Assembly: GCA_000727475.1 (NCBI GenBank)
Contig: KL647296.1
Location: 2,214,388 to 2,278,387, forward strand
Reading direction: 5' to 3'
Length of the DNA stretch: 64,000 nt
DNA from: Sarcocystis neurona
Taxonomy: Eukaryota; Apicomplexa; Conoidasida; Eucoccidiorida; Sarcocystidae
The notes below the pieces were generated by a model. That model made no database searches and was not told where the DNA came from. It worked only from the letters and a program-made list of their open reading frames with translations. A program made the position numbers and the translations under genes. The stretch's first letter is position 1. Each line of letters starts with the position of its first letter. Shown piece after piece: positions 24,707-36,937 of the stretch.

Positions 24707-27163
24707 CACTGCTGCTGCGGCCCTGAGGCAACTCGGGTTGGCAGCTACAACCAGCTGCTGAAAGCGTACGCTGCGCGGCTGCAGGACATGGCAGGACATG
24801 CTGGCCGACAGCAGCAGCGCGACCGGGCCGCAGCAGCAGCAGGAGCCTCCCTACGCAGCAGCAGCAGGAGCAGCAGCAGCATGGAGTATGGCAGCAGCAG
24901 CAGTGAGGATCACAGCAGCAGAAGTGAGGATCAGAGGGACAGAAGCACGAGCTCCACAGGCAACAAGAGCAGCAGGAAGGTCAACGACGGCGAGAGCAAG
25001 GAAGCAGTCGGACCACTGTTGCTTCGAGTGCTTGAGGTGTACGTACACCTGAAACACCACGGCCCCCTGCCCGATGAAAAAACGTTTCTCATCGTTAATC
25101 GCGCACTATCTGCTGCTGCTGCAGCGGGAGAGCCTCGGGCTGCAGGGTCTGTCTCTCCCCTCGCTGCTGCCGCTGCTGTAGTACTCCGTCCTCCCGGCCT
25201 CTTCCCCCCCGGGGCTGCAATGGCGAACCTCGCTGCCCCGTTCTGCTCTGCTGCTGCAGCTGATGCTTCGCCTGTCCCTTCTTCACCGAACGAATCACCA
25301 AAGCCTGCTGCTGCTTCCTTCGCCTCTCCTGCGGGTTCTGCTGCCGCAGAAGGCTCCTCTGCCCTCTCAGCGGCCTTTTCTGCTGCTGCTGATACTTTTG
25401 CTGTCGCTCCTGCTAGTGGTGCGGGGGAGTATGAGAGAAAGAAACGCGAGGGCCCAACACATGTCGTTGAACAAGCATCTGAAGGAGACGGCACCAGATG
25501 GGAAATTCTACAAGGACTAACTAACTTGAAGAAAACGAAGGAAGAGGGAAGAGAATTGCAGCAGTTAGTGGCGCCTGCTGCTTCTCTGGCCTTGGTTGCA
25601 GCGCGGGCAGCGCAGAAGGTTGCCCAGGACTATCGGCGCTTTCTGCTGTACAGACACTCCAGCCCGCTCGGCGCAGCTGCTGAACCAGCAAGCCGCGCAG
25701 CAGCAGCAGCACCCACCACATCCGCGGAACAAGCAAGCCCAACGACATCATCAGCAGAAGCAGCCGAATGTGCAGCAGCCCCTGCGGCCACAGCACCAGC
25801 AGCAGCTGCTGCAAGGGTCGCCACACGAAGACGGGCACCGCGACATGGCGTGGACGTAGCAGCAGCAGATGCAGCCATGGAAGCCGTCACTTGCGCTCCG
25901 TTGCAGCAGCTAACACAGCTGCAGCAGCAGTGGGACGCACAGCAGAAAGCGAGTTTCGTGAGAACTAAGTCGAATAGAACAGAATTTCTACCCTGGGTGT
26001 ATGGAGAAGCCATGAACGCATGCTTGCTCGCCGGGGATTCTCTTGGTGCACTGGGTACTTTCGAAGAACTGCTGCTGTTGCGGGACGCGCTCAGCAGCAG
26101 CTACTGCCGCACGAGCGATGCCAACAGCAGCAACAGCAGCAGCAGCAACAGCAGCAGCAGCAACAGCAGCAGCAGCAGTAGCAACGACAGCAGCAGCAGA
26201 AGCAGCAGCGGTAGCAGTATCAGCAGTAGTATTCGTAGGAGTGAGAAGAACAAGGACGACAGCCACAACAGAGGAAGCAAGAACTGCGAAAGCACAGAGG
26301 GGTGCAGCGCAACGAACAGCGGTAGGCGCACGAGCAGCAGCGGCAGCTGCAGCGTGCCCAACTATAGCAAATGCAGCGAGGCGAATATTTTGAAGAGCTA
26401 CTCAGAAGCACTTCCAATTTCTATAGTGCAGCTAGCGGTGGCAGCCTTGAAACAGGCAGAGGAACAGCAGGAACGAACGAGCTACAGCAAGGATGGAGAA
26501 GAAGGGGAACAACAAGTCCACGAAGAGGGGGAGGGCGGAGAAAATGAAGAAGAAGAGAAGAGGAAAAAAAGAGTGGAGAAGAACGTTTCTCCTCTGCTGC
26601 AGTTACCAGGGCAGTCAGAGGGCAGGCAGCAGCATCACCGGCCGCGTCACGGGCAGCGGCAGTCTCAGCAGCAGCCACCCCTGCACCAGCCTGCACCCCA
26701 GCGGCAACATCAGCTGCAGCAACCTCAGCAACAGGAAATTCAGCAGCAGCAATTTCAGCAGCAGCAATCTTCACAGCAGAGAGACGTGGTAGAGCGCATT
26801 TGGCGTGCTATCGCAAGCGAGTGGCCTGCGTTTGTGCGAGCACCGCCGACAGCAGCAGCGGCGGAAGCAGCAGCAGCAGCGGGAGTAGAGACGGCGGCAG
26901 CAGCAGGGACAGCAGCAGGGATAGCACCAGGAAAAGGAGAGGAAACACGGGTGGACATTTATAATCAAAGAAGTCCGAGAATATTCGGAGCGCGATATCC
27001 CATACCGTCGCTGCTGGATCGGCTACCCAAGGCCTTCCGGCATATGGCAGCACCCACCTCTCCTGCTGCTGCTGCTGCCTATCCTTCTTCTCCTCCTGCT
27101 GCTTCACCAGATGTGGCTGCTCCTGGCCCTGTCTCTCCTGGTCCACACCGTCTTCACAGAAAG
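24707..27163 (+). CDS. PPR-like protein, large exon
   Basis: This exon of 819 codons lies between GCGTCTGCAG and donor GTATTC, phase 0 at both ends. Pentatricopeptide-like units appear at the start (RVGSYNQLLKAYAARLQ), at codons ~100-135 (LEVYVHLKHHGPLPDE, KTFLIVNRALSAAAAAGE) and at ~425-460 (WVYGEAMNACLLAGDSLG, ALGTFEELLLLRDALS). Between them lie Ala-rich (~140-300), Ser/Asn (~470-520), Glu/Lys (~600-640) and Gln (~660-700) low-complexity insertions, a layout typical of coccidian proteins. Helices such as AAQKVAQDYRRFLLYRH and PISIVQLAVAALKQAEE continue the solenoid. It is expected to bind transcripts in the mitochondrion or apicoplast. Confidence 0.75.
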
Positions 27164-27301
27164 GTATTCATCAGAAGAACTCCACATGCAATATCCTTCC
27201 ATGTATATATATATATATTCACGCTATGTGCGTTAACGTGTGTAGATAGGAGTTTTTTATATGTAGACGCATGCAGCGTTATATTATATGTGCTGCAGCA
27301 G

Positions 27302-27487
27302 GCGCATCAAGGTAGGACTCCGAGGGCAAATGCCTGCAGCAGAGGCAAGCCTGCATCCATTTTTTCTCAGCAGCTGCATGCGCCTGTTGTGGTTGTCGAA
27401 TCCTCCTCGCAGCTAACGCAACTGCAGTACTTCTACACACGTATACCTACTGCGTATATGTACAGACTCTTATATTCTTCCGAATAA
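27302..27487 (+). CDS. PPR-like protein exon, possible 3' end
   Basis: Acceptor GTGCTGCAGCAG is followed in phase 0 by HQGRTPRANACSRGKPAS and FSQQLHAPVVVVESSSQL, then TQLQYF. The frame ends at TAA 27485-27487, but the last 15 residues come from AT-rich DNA, so a donor at about 27440 (ACACGTATACC) is also possible. The hydrophobic APVVVVES phrase looks like a buried beta-strand. It is not a recognised domain at this length. This is either the gene's C-terminus or an exon before the later + exons. Confidence 0.5.
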   Translation, partial: AHQGRTPRANACSRGKPASIFSQQLHAPVVVVESSSQLTQLQYFYTRIPTAYMYRLLYSSE

Positions 27488-29162
27488 TATATATATGTAT
27501 ATATATATATGCGTATACGTAGAGAGCGAGATATGTATTAACTCACATACATATACAGATACGAACTCAGGCACGGAGAGAAGAAACACAGACAGAGAGA
27601 GAGATTACATGCATGCCGCTGCATGTAGAAGTACCTGTCCATATATGTAGGTATATATGTATCTAAGCAGGACATTCGAATTTGCTGGAATGCTGTTGCT
27701 GTCCATCTTTGCTGTTGCTGTCCATCTTTATCCCCCCGCCTTTTCGTTGCCAGCGTTGTGGTTAATAGGCCCCTGCTACTTCTCGTGCTATCCTTACTCC
27801 TGCTCCTGCTGCTGCTCCTGCTGCCTCCACTGACTTCCTTCGTTTGCTGGTCCTTTACTCCTTTCTCCTTTTCTTGTCCTCGCAATAGTTGTCTATTCAG
27901 TCGCATGCAATCTACATGCTTTCTCTGGCAGAAAAAGGCTCACGGTGCATCACCTCCCGCAGGCAGACCATTCTCTTCCGCTGCTGCTCTGTCTCTGCAG
28001 CTGCCTCTGCTGCGGTGTTGTACACCCCGCTGCCGTGCTGCTCTCCGGCACTGCTGCCTCTCGACGGGGCTTCTTTCACTTCCTTGGTCGTCCATTTGCT
28101 GCTGCTGCTGCTGGTGCCGGAACTCACGACACTGATGTGGGAGCACTGCTACTGCTGCTGTTGCTGCTTTTAATACTGCGCCGCTGCTGGGACGGTGCCG
28201 CTGCCGCTCTCGCGCTTCCTCCTCCTGCTGCTGCTGTCGCGGCAGGCGAGGCTCTGCTGCTGCTACTAGGGGCGGTGCCGGGGCAGTGGTGCTGCTGCTG
28301 TGTGCAGGGAGGACTGCTGCTGCAGCTTGCCGTCCTGCTGCTGGTATTGCTGCTGCTGAGAGAGCTGCTGCGGCTGCTTACTCTGGGACTGCTGCTCTAG
28401 GCTGCTGCTGCCGTCGTCTCTTTGCCCCAGTGGTGCTGCTGCAGCGCCCCGCCTTGACGCGGCTGCTTCCCTACGGCGCTTCGGCTCCGCTGCGGTTGGG
28501 AGGGGCGCGCTGCGGCAGCTGCTGTAGCCATATCGCGTTAGTAATTGCCACCGGAAAATAGCGTGCGCCCTGCTAGTGCTTCTGCAGCTCCTTCCGTGCC
28601 GCTTTCCTGCTGCTGTCGCTTCTTTTCCTCCTTCTCCTCCTCTTCCTCGTGCTGGCCTGACTTTCTACCTTTCCTCATGCTTATCCTTCGGTGTTTGCTT
28701 TCTTCCTCGTGCTGCTGCTGTTGCTGCTCGCGCGCTTGCACCTGTTGGGCCTGGATTGCTGCAGCTGCTGCTGCTACGACGTCTCCTGCTGCGGCACTCA
28801 GACACTCTTCCTGCCACTGCTCCTGCTTGTCGAACTGCTGCAGGTGCCGCTGCTACTGCGTGCGGAGAAAATGCTGGTGTTCTGTGACGCGGCTGCTGCT
28901 GTAATCCCGTGGAGGCTGCTGGGGCAGCTGCTCCTCTTCAGACTGCTGCTGCCGTTGCTGCCACCCAGTAATTCTTTCCTTTGTTTTTGCTGCTCTGCAA
29001 TTACTGTGCGGCTGCTCTTCCACGTAGCAGTGGCTACCTTACGAGGCCAGCAGCAGCTGCAGCACGCCGCAGAAGAAAACCGGAGCAGCAGAAGCGGCCG
29101 CACGACCAACCACCGGAGCAACCGATGAACTGCTCCTTAAACGGGAACTCTTCTCACAGCTG
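27488..29162 (+). other. CTG-rich stretch with at least one + exon (29028-29162)
   Basis: After about 200 bp of AT-rich spacer, the + strand is almost pure CTG/GCT from 27700. Best supported is 29028-29162: it follows CTCTTCCACGTAG and ends at an excellent donor (CAGCTG then GTAAGT). It reads QWLPYEASSSCSTPQKKT and ATDELLLKRELFSQL. Upstream + frames are Leu/Ala/Cys-rich (AEKMLVFCDAAAAVIPWR). The minus strand is also open over 28540-28870 (LQQFDKQEQWQEECLSAA; QAREQQQQQHEEESKHRR), so strand is debatable. I favour + because of the splice donor and neighbouring exons. Confidence 0.4.
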
Positions 29163-29624
29163 GTAAGTCTTCTTTTTACTGTTCAATTTATATATACATA
29201 TACATTTATATATGTTGTATACATTCGTTTTCACGCGTATGTGTATATATATATACCTATATTTATGGATGAGCGTACACATATATATATATATACATAG
29301 GTTCTTATACACATAGGCTCACCTGCATACATACGTGTATATATATAGAGCTACATAGAGGAAAAGGGAGATGGAGAAAGATGGTGACACATGTATGTAT
29401 GGTTGTGTAAGCACGTATGCTAATGTTTGTCTATGTAGTAATACACATACTTCACACGTAGATCAACCAGATATACATATACAACGTGTATGTGTAATTC
29501 CGTATACACATATATACATATATATGTATATATATATATATGTATAGGTATATGGAGATATATATGAGTGTGTGTATATTTGTCTATGGATATATGCGTT
29601 GGACATCGACAAACGTTTTTTTAG

Positions 29625-31475
29625 TGAGTGCAGCAGCAGTGCCCAAGCCGCAAGGGCTTCACAGCTACTGTGACGTGTCTGCTCCCGTTGCGCTGCTGCT
29701 GCTGCTGGCCAGGCAGGGGCACGTGCTACCGCTGCGCGGTGGTTCTCCTTCCTCCACGAAGGCTGCTGCTGCTGTGCTGCTGCTGCTGCACCACGCTTCT
29801 GGTGCTTCTCTTCATAGGCAGCGTCTGCGGCATTCTGTCCCCACTGTCGCTCTCTACGCATGTCGTTGGCGCAATGTCTTGACTTCGCCCTTTCCCTCTC
29901 CCACTTTCTGGCTGTATCCTCTATGCTGCTGCTGCTGGTGCTCGCGTCTCCGACGTTACTGTTGCTGCGGATCTCCGCTGCTCAGATCTCTGCTGCTGCT
30001 CGCGGTGTGTTGTTGCTGCTGCTGTTGCTGTTCTTGCTGCTGCTCCTGTGTTGACTGCTCTCGCTGCACTTGCCCCAGCTGGCGGGGCTCTTCCTGTTGC
30101 AGCTGGTACCACTGCGCTGCGTGAAGGACGTCTGGTGGCGCTCCTCGCGGCACACTTCCATCCCAGTTTTTCTTGCCTCTTCGACTGCTCCTGCTGCTTC
30201 GCTGCAGCGGGTTTCCTGCTGCTGCTGCTGCTGCTTGTTTTTCTGTGCCTACGCTATCCACTGCTGGTGCTGTTGACTGCCGACGCTGCGCACTGCTGCT
30301 GCTGCTATCCGTTCCGCTGCTGTCGACCACGTGTCTATCGGCGAGATCACGCGTCGAGCTGCTAACTCTGATGACTGCTGGACTGCAGGCGTGGCTTCCT
30401 CTGCTGCAGAAAATCTTCGTTCATGTTGCTGCTGCACGCTGCAGAGGACACGGTCGTCTACGTCGTTCCTCTCTTTCTTGGCTCTCTGTTCTATCGCTTC
30501 TTCTCTTTTGCTGTTGTGCCTCCTCAAGTCTCTGCTGCTGCTGCTGACTTCCGTAGATGCTGCTGCGGCTGCTTTCCTGATTACTTCTGTGATGGCTGCA
30601 ATCGTCTATACGGTGCTGCTGCCCGTGCTGTCGCCGCGGCTCCTCCTCGCCGTGCGTTCTTCTTCTTCTCCCACTCAGCGCTGCTGCTCCTGCTGCAGCT
30701 GTTGTCGATTCCTCGGCGACGACGCTGTTGTTGCTCTGTCGATCTGCTGCTGCTGCGCGCTGCTGTCCTCCTCGTGTCGACAGTGCTGTGTATTTGCTTC
30801 GATTTTACTGCTTCTCCCGTCGCTACACACTGCTGCTGCAGTCGGTTCGCCGCTGCTGCAGAAGTTTGCTCGCTCTCCCTGTTGTTGCATGCTTCAAAGT
30901 GCTGCGGATACAGACGCCTCTGGGGCTGTCGCTACTGCCTTGTCTGCTGCCCCTCTCTCCGGCTGCTGCTCCGGCAACCTGCCGCTGTGCTGCTGCTGCT
31001 GCTACTGCTGCTGCTCCCGCGTCCTGTCGCCGCCGTCCCAGGGTGCTGCTGCTGCTGCTCTTCCATGCTGCTGCTGCGCTGCTCCTGCAGCTGTGCTGCT
31101 CCTGCTGCTGCGCTCTTCCCGCGTGCTGCCGCTTTTGCCAGTGTGCTCCTGCTGCTGTTGCATGCGGCTGGCGTTGCGCCAGTGTGCGGCTGCGGCTGCC
31201 CTCCCTTCACGTTGTTGCTCCTGGCAGCTGTCTGTCTTTGCTGCTGCTTTCGCTTTCTAATGCTGCTCCTGCTTGTTGGGGTGCTGCATCTGGCTGCTGC
31301 TGCTGGTATTATCCGCCGCCGCTGTTTCGTGCTGCTGCTCTGCATTTCTCTGTTGCTGCTCTTCCTGGTGTTGCCGCTGCAGCGAGCAGCTTCTACCTTC
31401 GCATCTGCTGCTCGGGTCGCCGCGTTGATACTGCAGCTCGCAGCAGCTTCTCCTCGACCAGTTGTCGCTCTTCAC
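29625..31475 (+). CDS. Probable + exon(s) of the helical-repeat gene, frame unresolved
   Basis: A T-rich acceptor (ACGTTTTTTTAG or TGAGTGCAG, 29624-29633) opens this 1.85-kb block and a strong donor (CTTCAC then GTAAGT at 31476) closes it. The intron after it is C/T-rich, as expected on the sense strand. Plausible + segments are GLHSYCDVSAPVALLLLL with QRLRHSVPTVALYACRW, then SRVELLTLMTAGLQAWLP, and before the donor TFASAARVAALILQLAAA. They lie in different frames, so there are internal introns or sequence errors inside CTG runs. Minus frames (EEAIEQRAKKERNDVDD) are also open. Treat as one coding region of uncertain structure. Confidence 0.4.
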
Positions 31476-32943
31476 GTAAGTTTCGGTGTCGCCTGCTGGT
31501 GCTCCTCTTGCACCTTACGACTGCCCTTCCTGCTTCCTCTTCTCCTTCTTGTCACTCTTATTCTTTCTATTCTTCTTAGTCGCCTTCTTCTTCTTTTCTG
31601 TCTTCCTCTATTTCACGTTTTTTGCTTGTCTTTTGCTTTCGGCCCCCACGTACTAGAAGCCTGACCCCACACTTTATCGTCCTCTTCGATGCCGCTGTCG
31701 CGTATAAGCTGCCACACGGTCGTCTTCTTGTTCTTCTTCTCCTCGTCCTCCTCCGTCTCCTTTTTCTTCTCCTTTCCTGTTGCTGCTCGTTTGCTCTGCT
31801 GATGCCGCTGCTGCTGCTCCTCTGCTGCTGCTGCTGCGGCTCGTTGTTGATATCTGCTCAGGCTGCTCTTCTCACGGCATCGCGCGAGTGGGGCGCAGCT
31901 GCTGGCGCTTGGTGCGCATACGTATTACCCTTCTGCAACATCAACCTGCCGCTGCTGCTGTGCTGCTGCTGTGCTGCTAGCGTTCATCTGTTGCTTCTCG
32001 TCTAAGGCTCGTGCTGCAATAACTCCCCAAGTTTGCTTTTCTCTCCCGCCTGGCTCTCCTGCTGCTGCTATTTTTTTCTGAGCTACCGATGCAGTTGTTT
32101 CTGGCTGCTGCTGCTCATTTCTGGCTGCTGCTGCTTCTGTGCTCCCGCCGCAGCAGCTCCTTCGCCGCTGTCGCTGCTCCGATAGCGCAGACATTACTCA
32201 TACTTCATATGCGGCAGAGTTCCAACGTAACAAATATATAGAAAGAGAGGGAGAAAAACAGAGAAACACGGACAAAGAGAGAGACATCGCACGCGTTCTT
32301 ATTTATATATATATATATTATATAAACGTTTGTCTATATATGTATACGCATATGTATATATACGTGTACCACTGCACTTTTGTGCTGCTTCAGAAGGTCA
32401 TGCGCAAATCTACTGGTGTACATACATGTACATATTTATATATATACATATGTATAGATTTATATTTATACATATGTGTAGAAGTCGCTGCAGTGGATAT
32501 ATACGTGTGTACGTATGCTTGTGTCTAGACATTGAATCTCCCTGGTGTTGTACGTGTACATTTATGTCTATCTAGGTAGATTGCTGCTACACAATTATAT
32601 ATATATATATATATGTATGTATGCCTGCCTCCCCTAAAATTACATTTGTGTGTTCCTTTAGATGTGAAAGAAAAAGCTGCTTTTTCTCGCATTACATATA
32701 TATATATATATATTGTTACATCAGGTAAGGAGTTTCTTTCTTCAAGTATATATATATATATTTACACATATATATATATATATATGTATACTAACCTGAA
32801 CCTACGTATATGTACGTGTAAATGTCTACACACATATATACATATGTATGTATGTATATATATATATATTTCTTCGTGTACGGCCGTACCTGGACAGGAG
32901 AATGTGAACGTCCCACTGACTGCAAGCGACTGATTTGTTGCAG
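31476..32943 (+). other. C/T-rich intron, an ambiguous CTG block (31780-32215) and AT-rich spacer
   Basis: 31476-31775 is strongly C/T-rich. 31780-32005 is open on + (AALLTASREWGAAAGAWC) and could be an exon. 31925-32194 is also open on - from an ATG (MSALSEQRQRRRSCCGG) to a GTAATA-like donor. 32216-32943 is AT-rich microsatellite DNA without coding signal, ending in the acceptor of the next exon. Confidence 0.35.
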
Positions 32944-33243
32944 GCAGGAGATGAGGACTTGCTGTTTAGAAGCCTTTTGGCGCGTGCGCCCCACCCGGCG
33001 CATGCGTTGCGTGTCCTCTTGCTCACCCATACCCTGGTACAGCAGCAGCACCGGGTGCTGGAGCCGGAGGAAGGAAAGCAGCAGACGTGGAAGGAAAGAG
33101 CTGCGGGTCTCCCCACGTGGTGGGTGGTAGAAGCGTTTGCTACGGCAACCCGAAGAACGCGAGCAGGAGAAGCTGCTCCACAGCAGTTGCTTCCTCTCTT
33201 GCCATTTCTTTCTGCTGCTGCTGCTGCAGACGCTGCTAATCCG
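32944..33243 (+). CDS. Helical-repeat protein exon
   Basis: Acceptor TGATTTGTTGCAG and donor GTAGGT at 33244 bracket exactly 100 codons in phase 0. It reads GDEDLLFRSLLARAPHPA, ALRVLLLTHTLVQQQHRV, then LPTWWVVEAFATATRRTR and LLPLLPFLSAAAAADA. Two Leu/Ala helix pairs with a Trp-Trp at the start of the second fit an alpha-solenoid like the upstream PPR exons, though the motif itself is weak. The exon is isolated in AT-rich DNA, which makes its borders unusually clear. Confidence 0.65.
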
Positions 33244-34036
33244 GTAGGTGCCTCCGTATTTCTGCGTCGCTGCTGCAAAGAACGCCACAATTTTTTCCTC
33301 CATAGAGAAAGGAAAACGAAGAGACACACCGAGAAAAGGAGTCGGAAGGGAGACAAAATTAAAAAAGTTCAGTTCTCCGTCCACAGAGGGAGAGACGGAC
33401 AAAAGAGGGCAGACAGAGGGGGATGAAGAAGAACAAAAGAAGAGAAAGTGAAAAAACAGAAATAGTTGCACTTCTCACTCACCTCTATTTTACGTTTATT
33501 TCCTGTTTTTAGACATTTAGATAGATCCGCGCATGCACATATATATATATATGTGGATATATACGTATATATATATAAGTAAATGTTATATATATATATG
33601 TATGTGGATATATACGTATATATATATATATATCTAAGTAAATGTATAAATGTATCAAGACACACACATATATGTATATACATATGTATATATATATATG
33701 GGCCGATGCATGACTGATTTGATGTCGCTCTCTCTGTCTGTCTCTTCCGTTTTCTCTGTGAAGGAAGACTGACTTTTTTTGTTTCTGTTTTTGCTCTTTC
33801 TGTTTGTTGCTGTTTTGCTGTGGACGATATGCACACCGTCGCTTTCTCCGCAACATATACGCGGGGCTCTCACTTCTTCCGAAGAGATCAATTTCCATAT
33901 TTACGTCTTGTACGCGTGGCTGCCTGAACTCTCCTCCCCGCCCACCTCTCGACCTTTCTCTGTATATGTGCAAATATATACTCTTCAATTTCTTCACCAA
34001 TTCACACATATATATTACATATATATATGTATATAT

Positions 34037-34140
34037 AATTCCTTCCGTATTTACTTCCTGTATACATATATATATATATATATACAATTCCTTCCGTATT
34101 TACTTCCTGTATATATATATAATTCCTTCCGTGTTTACTT
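34037..34140. repeat. Three copies of a ~28-bp intronic element separated by (TA)n
   Basis: The phrase AATTCCTTCCGTATTTACTT recurs at 34037, 34086 and (one change) 34121, each followed by a (TA)n block. It lies in the intron or spacer between the exons at 33243 and 35185, a 1.9-kb stretch with no convincing coding signal. Confidence 0.85.
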
Positions 34141-34640
34141 CACATATATCTGTATGTTCAGTTCTTCACAAAGAAAGAGGGACAGCGAGGGGGAAAGGAG
34201 ACGAAATGAGTTCCTCGTCTTTTTATAGACAGACTGAGGGAAATTGCGCGACGGAGGTAATAGCGTATGTATATATATATACGCATATATATATGTGTAT
34301 ATATATATGTATATGTGTATGTATTCTCAGGTGAAAATTCAGAGAACCAGTAGAGTTGCGTACATGCCTTTCAGTAGCAGGAGGTTCCATTTCTTCAACA
34401 CAGGAAATGCATGTGTGAAGGGGCGGGGGGACTAAACACGATTGATAGACAAATAGGGCTTCTTCGAACTTCGTATGGTGATCCGCTCTGCCTCGCGCAT
34501 TACGGCGCCGGTACCTCTTCTGCTCCTCCTCCTTCTCCTTCTCAGAAAATTTCTCTCCCCACAAAAAACTCGACAAAACGCTGCCTGCTGTCTCTATGTG
34601 TCACTCGACAGCGGACGTAGACACAGAGTGCCACGTATAC

Positions 34641-34676
<36 letters not shown>

Positions 34677-35184
34677 GTTTATATATATGTATATATAAAG
34701 AGAGAAGGGCACGTTTGAACACTATATACAGAGAGAGAGGGCACATAATATATATATATATACACAGAGAGAGGAGCTTAGATATATTTGTATGTATATA
34801 CATGTGTATACAGAGAGAGGTGCTCATATATATGTATACATATGTAGAGGGAGAGAAAAGCGTAGACACCTGTTTACGTATATGTATAAACGTAGCAGTA
34901 TATGTGTGCATATACACTAATATACGAATAGTCTACACATATGTAGGCATATAAATAAATACATATGTGTATTCAGTTGGGTAGACACGCATCTACGTAT
35001 ATGTAGGTGTATGTTGTACACAGAAAGAGATCAAGAATGTATTCGCCGTCGCGCGCCGCGTGTACTTGTGTAGTGAGGAGTCATCTGGCAAGTGTTGACT
35101 TCTTTTGTGCCGATTTTTGAAAGCCGGTGTGCCACCCTCAGTCCCGTCGTGGTGCTGCTGAGTGAATTTCTTCTTCGCATGCAG

Positions 35185-35467
35185 AGGTGGAGAGCAGGTA
35201 CACACGTCCAGTTTTCGTCGCTTTCCGTCCGAGACGCTCGGGACGCGCTGCGCTGTGTTGCTGCTCTAAAGAGCGGTCCCCTCATCCTGCAGCTGCTGCA
35301 CGACTGCTGCGTCCTGCTGCCTCCGCAACTTCTCCTGAGAAGCAGCAGCAGCAGCAAAGGAGAAGGAGAAGGCAACGAGGCGGCGGAGAGGGCCGCAGCG
35401 GCGGAAGCAGCAAACGCGGATGTTGGGGTCCTTTTCGATGAAGCATTAGAAGCACTTGGTGATGCAG
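35185..35467 (+). CDS. Helical-repeat protein exon
   Basis: Acceptor TTCTTCGCATGCAG and donor GATGCAG then GTAAGC bracket 283 bases, phase 0 in and phase 1 out. It reads FSSLSVRDARDALRCVAA, LILQLLHDCCVLLPPQLL, a Ser/Glu/Ala linker, then GVLFDEALEALGDA. The helical character matches the exons on either side. The donor phase fits the acceptor at 36103, so the two join cleanly as ALGDA-ENEKQQQQQDP. Confidence 0.7.
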
Positions 35468-36102
35468 GTAAGCAGCCACTGCTCCTGCTGCCGTTCTGCT
35501 GAAATTCTGTGACGCAGCTGTTCGTATTCCTGCTCGTGCTGCGACCGTCCCTTCTTTTTCTCCTTTCCCATCTCTTTTTCTCTGTTCACTTCCCCACTCT
35601 CTCTCTATATGTATATACGCAAATGTTTAGTCATGCATGCAGACATGGTTGACTATATATATATATATATATATACGTGGAGAGAGAAAGATAGCTGCAT
35701 ATGCATATGGATCTATACCCGAGTGTGTACTCTACAGTTTATCGTTGTACAGAAGTACTTTTTCCTGCAGTCTTCTTTCTCGTAGTTGCTGCTTCGTGTG
35801 CTTGCTGAGTCGCACACACATATTTATGTATACTCTGCCTATTAAATAGTCTACATGCGTATAATATGTGTATATATATATGTATATATATATATGCATA
35901 TGTGCATTGACTTGTGCACCGAGCCGTGTATGCGTACGTACGTACAGATGTGTATTTGAACATATACACATTTATTTCTGCCAGTTATTCATATGCAAAT
36001 CCATAAATATATGTATGTAGGTGTTACTACTGGATGTTTTACATACACGTCTCATTCGCGTGTCTTGACGGTTAAGACTTGTGCTGTCACACGCCTTTGC
36101 AG

Positions 36103-36405
36103 AAAACGAGAAGCAGCAGCAGCAGCAGGATCCACCACGTCGCACGGCTAATGCTGCTGCGTGGGGTGTCGGCGTCACGTCGTCGAGATGCCTTCCTCTC
36201 TCGGAAGCCTCTTGCTGCTGCTACTGCTGCTCTTGAGTATCTGCGCTGCTGCTGCCGGTGTACGCATCTCTCCTGCTGGTGCTGAGACGCTGCGTACACT
36301 GGTATACGTTGCTTCTGCCGCCGGTCTGTTGCAGGTGCTGCTGCCCATCAGGTGTGCTGCCCATCAGGTGCTGCTAGTTCTACGGAGTGACTTGCGGCCT
36401 CTCTG
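36103..36405 (+). CDS. Helical-repeat protein exon, 3' part frame-disrupted
   Basis: After TCACACGCCTTTGCAG the phase-1 frame reads NEKQQQQQDPPRRTANAA and TSSRCLPLSEAS, then stops in a GCT run. The adjacent frame continues sensibly (KPLAAATAALEYLRCC), and a third reads RISPAGAETLRTLVYVAS and AAGLLQ up to 36337. One or two indels in the (GCT)n run, real or from sequencing, would reconcile them; so would a missed short intron. A 14-bp direct repeat (GTGCTGCCCATCAG type) lies at 36336-36370. Confidence 0.45.
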
Positions 36406-36937
36406 AATATAAAGGTGCTTTTTGTGATTAACCGGTGTGCGGCTGCTGATACTCCACCCGCACAAGATGCTTTGGCTGCTCGAGCTGCTCTCTGCAACTC
36501 TGCTGCATGCAGCAGCTCCTGCCGGGAGCACGTGGATAAGGGGCTGCGATCGCTGCTTCGCGGCTGCTGCTCCTGTTGTCGTGTGCTCCTACGTGGATGC
36601 GGCGGTGTTCTACCCTCGGGGCCATTGTTGCTGCTGCAGTGCTACTGTCCTGCTGCTGGTGCGGGACTGCTGCTGGCGCCGCCAGGGCGCTGCTGTTGTG
36701 TGACTCACGCTGCTACTCCGGTGCTGCTGTTACTGTGTGAGGGCTGGTACAGCTGCAGGTGTGTGGCTGCTGCGACGTCTACGCGTGCTTGTGTTGCTGC
36801 TGGTGAAGCAGCAACTCTGCAACCCGCGTGGCGCCTGGCTGCTCACTCTACTGCAGCGCGCCTAGGCTGTCGTTCTGCCTGCCTTTGGCTTACGCTTGTG
36901 TTACTGCTATTGGTGCTCGTCGTTTTTGATCGCGCAG

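Noticed and set aside
28500..28560. Possible 30-base minus-strand intron containing TACTAAC between two in-frame Gln/Ala-rich segments
   Set aside because: Far shorter than any intron I can support here, and the + strand has better splice evidence; the TACTAAC match is probably chance.
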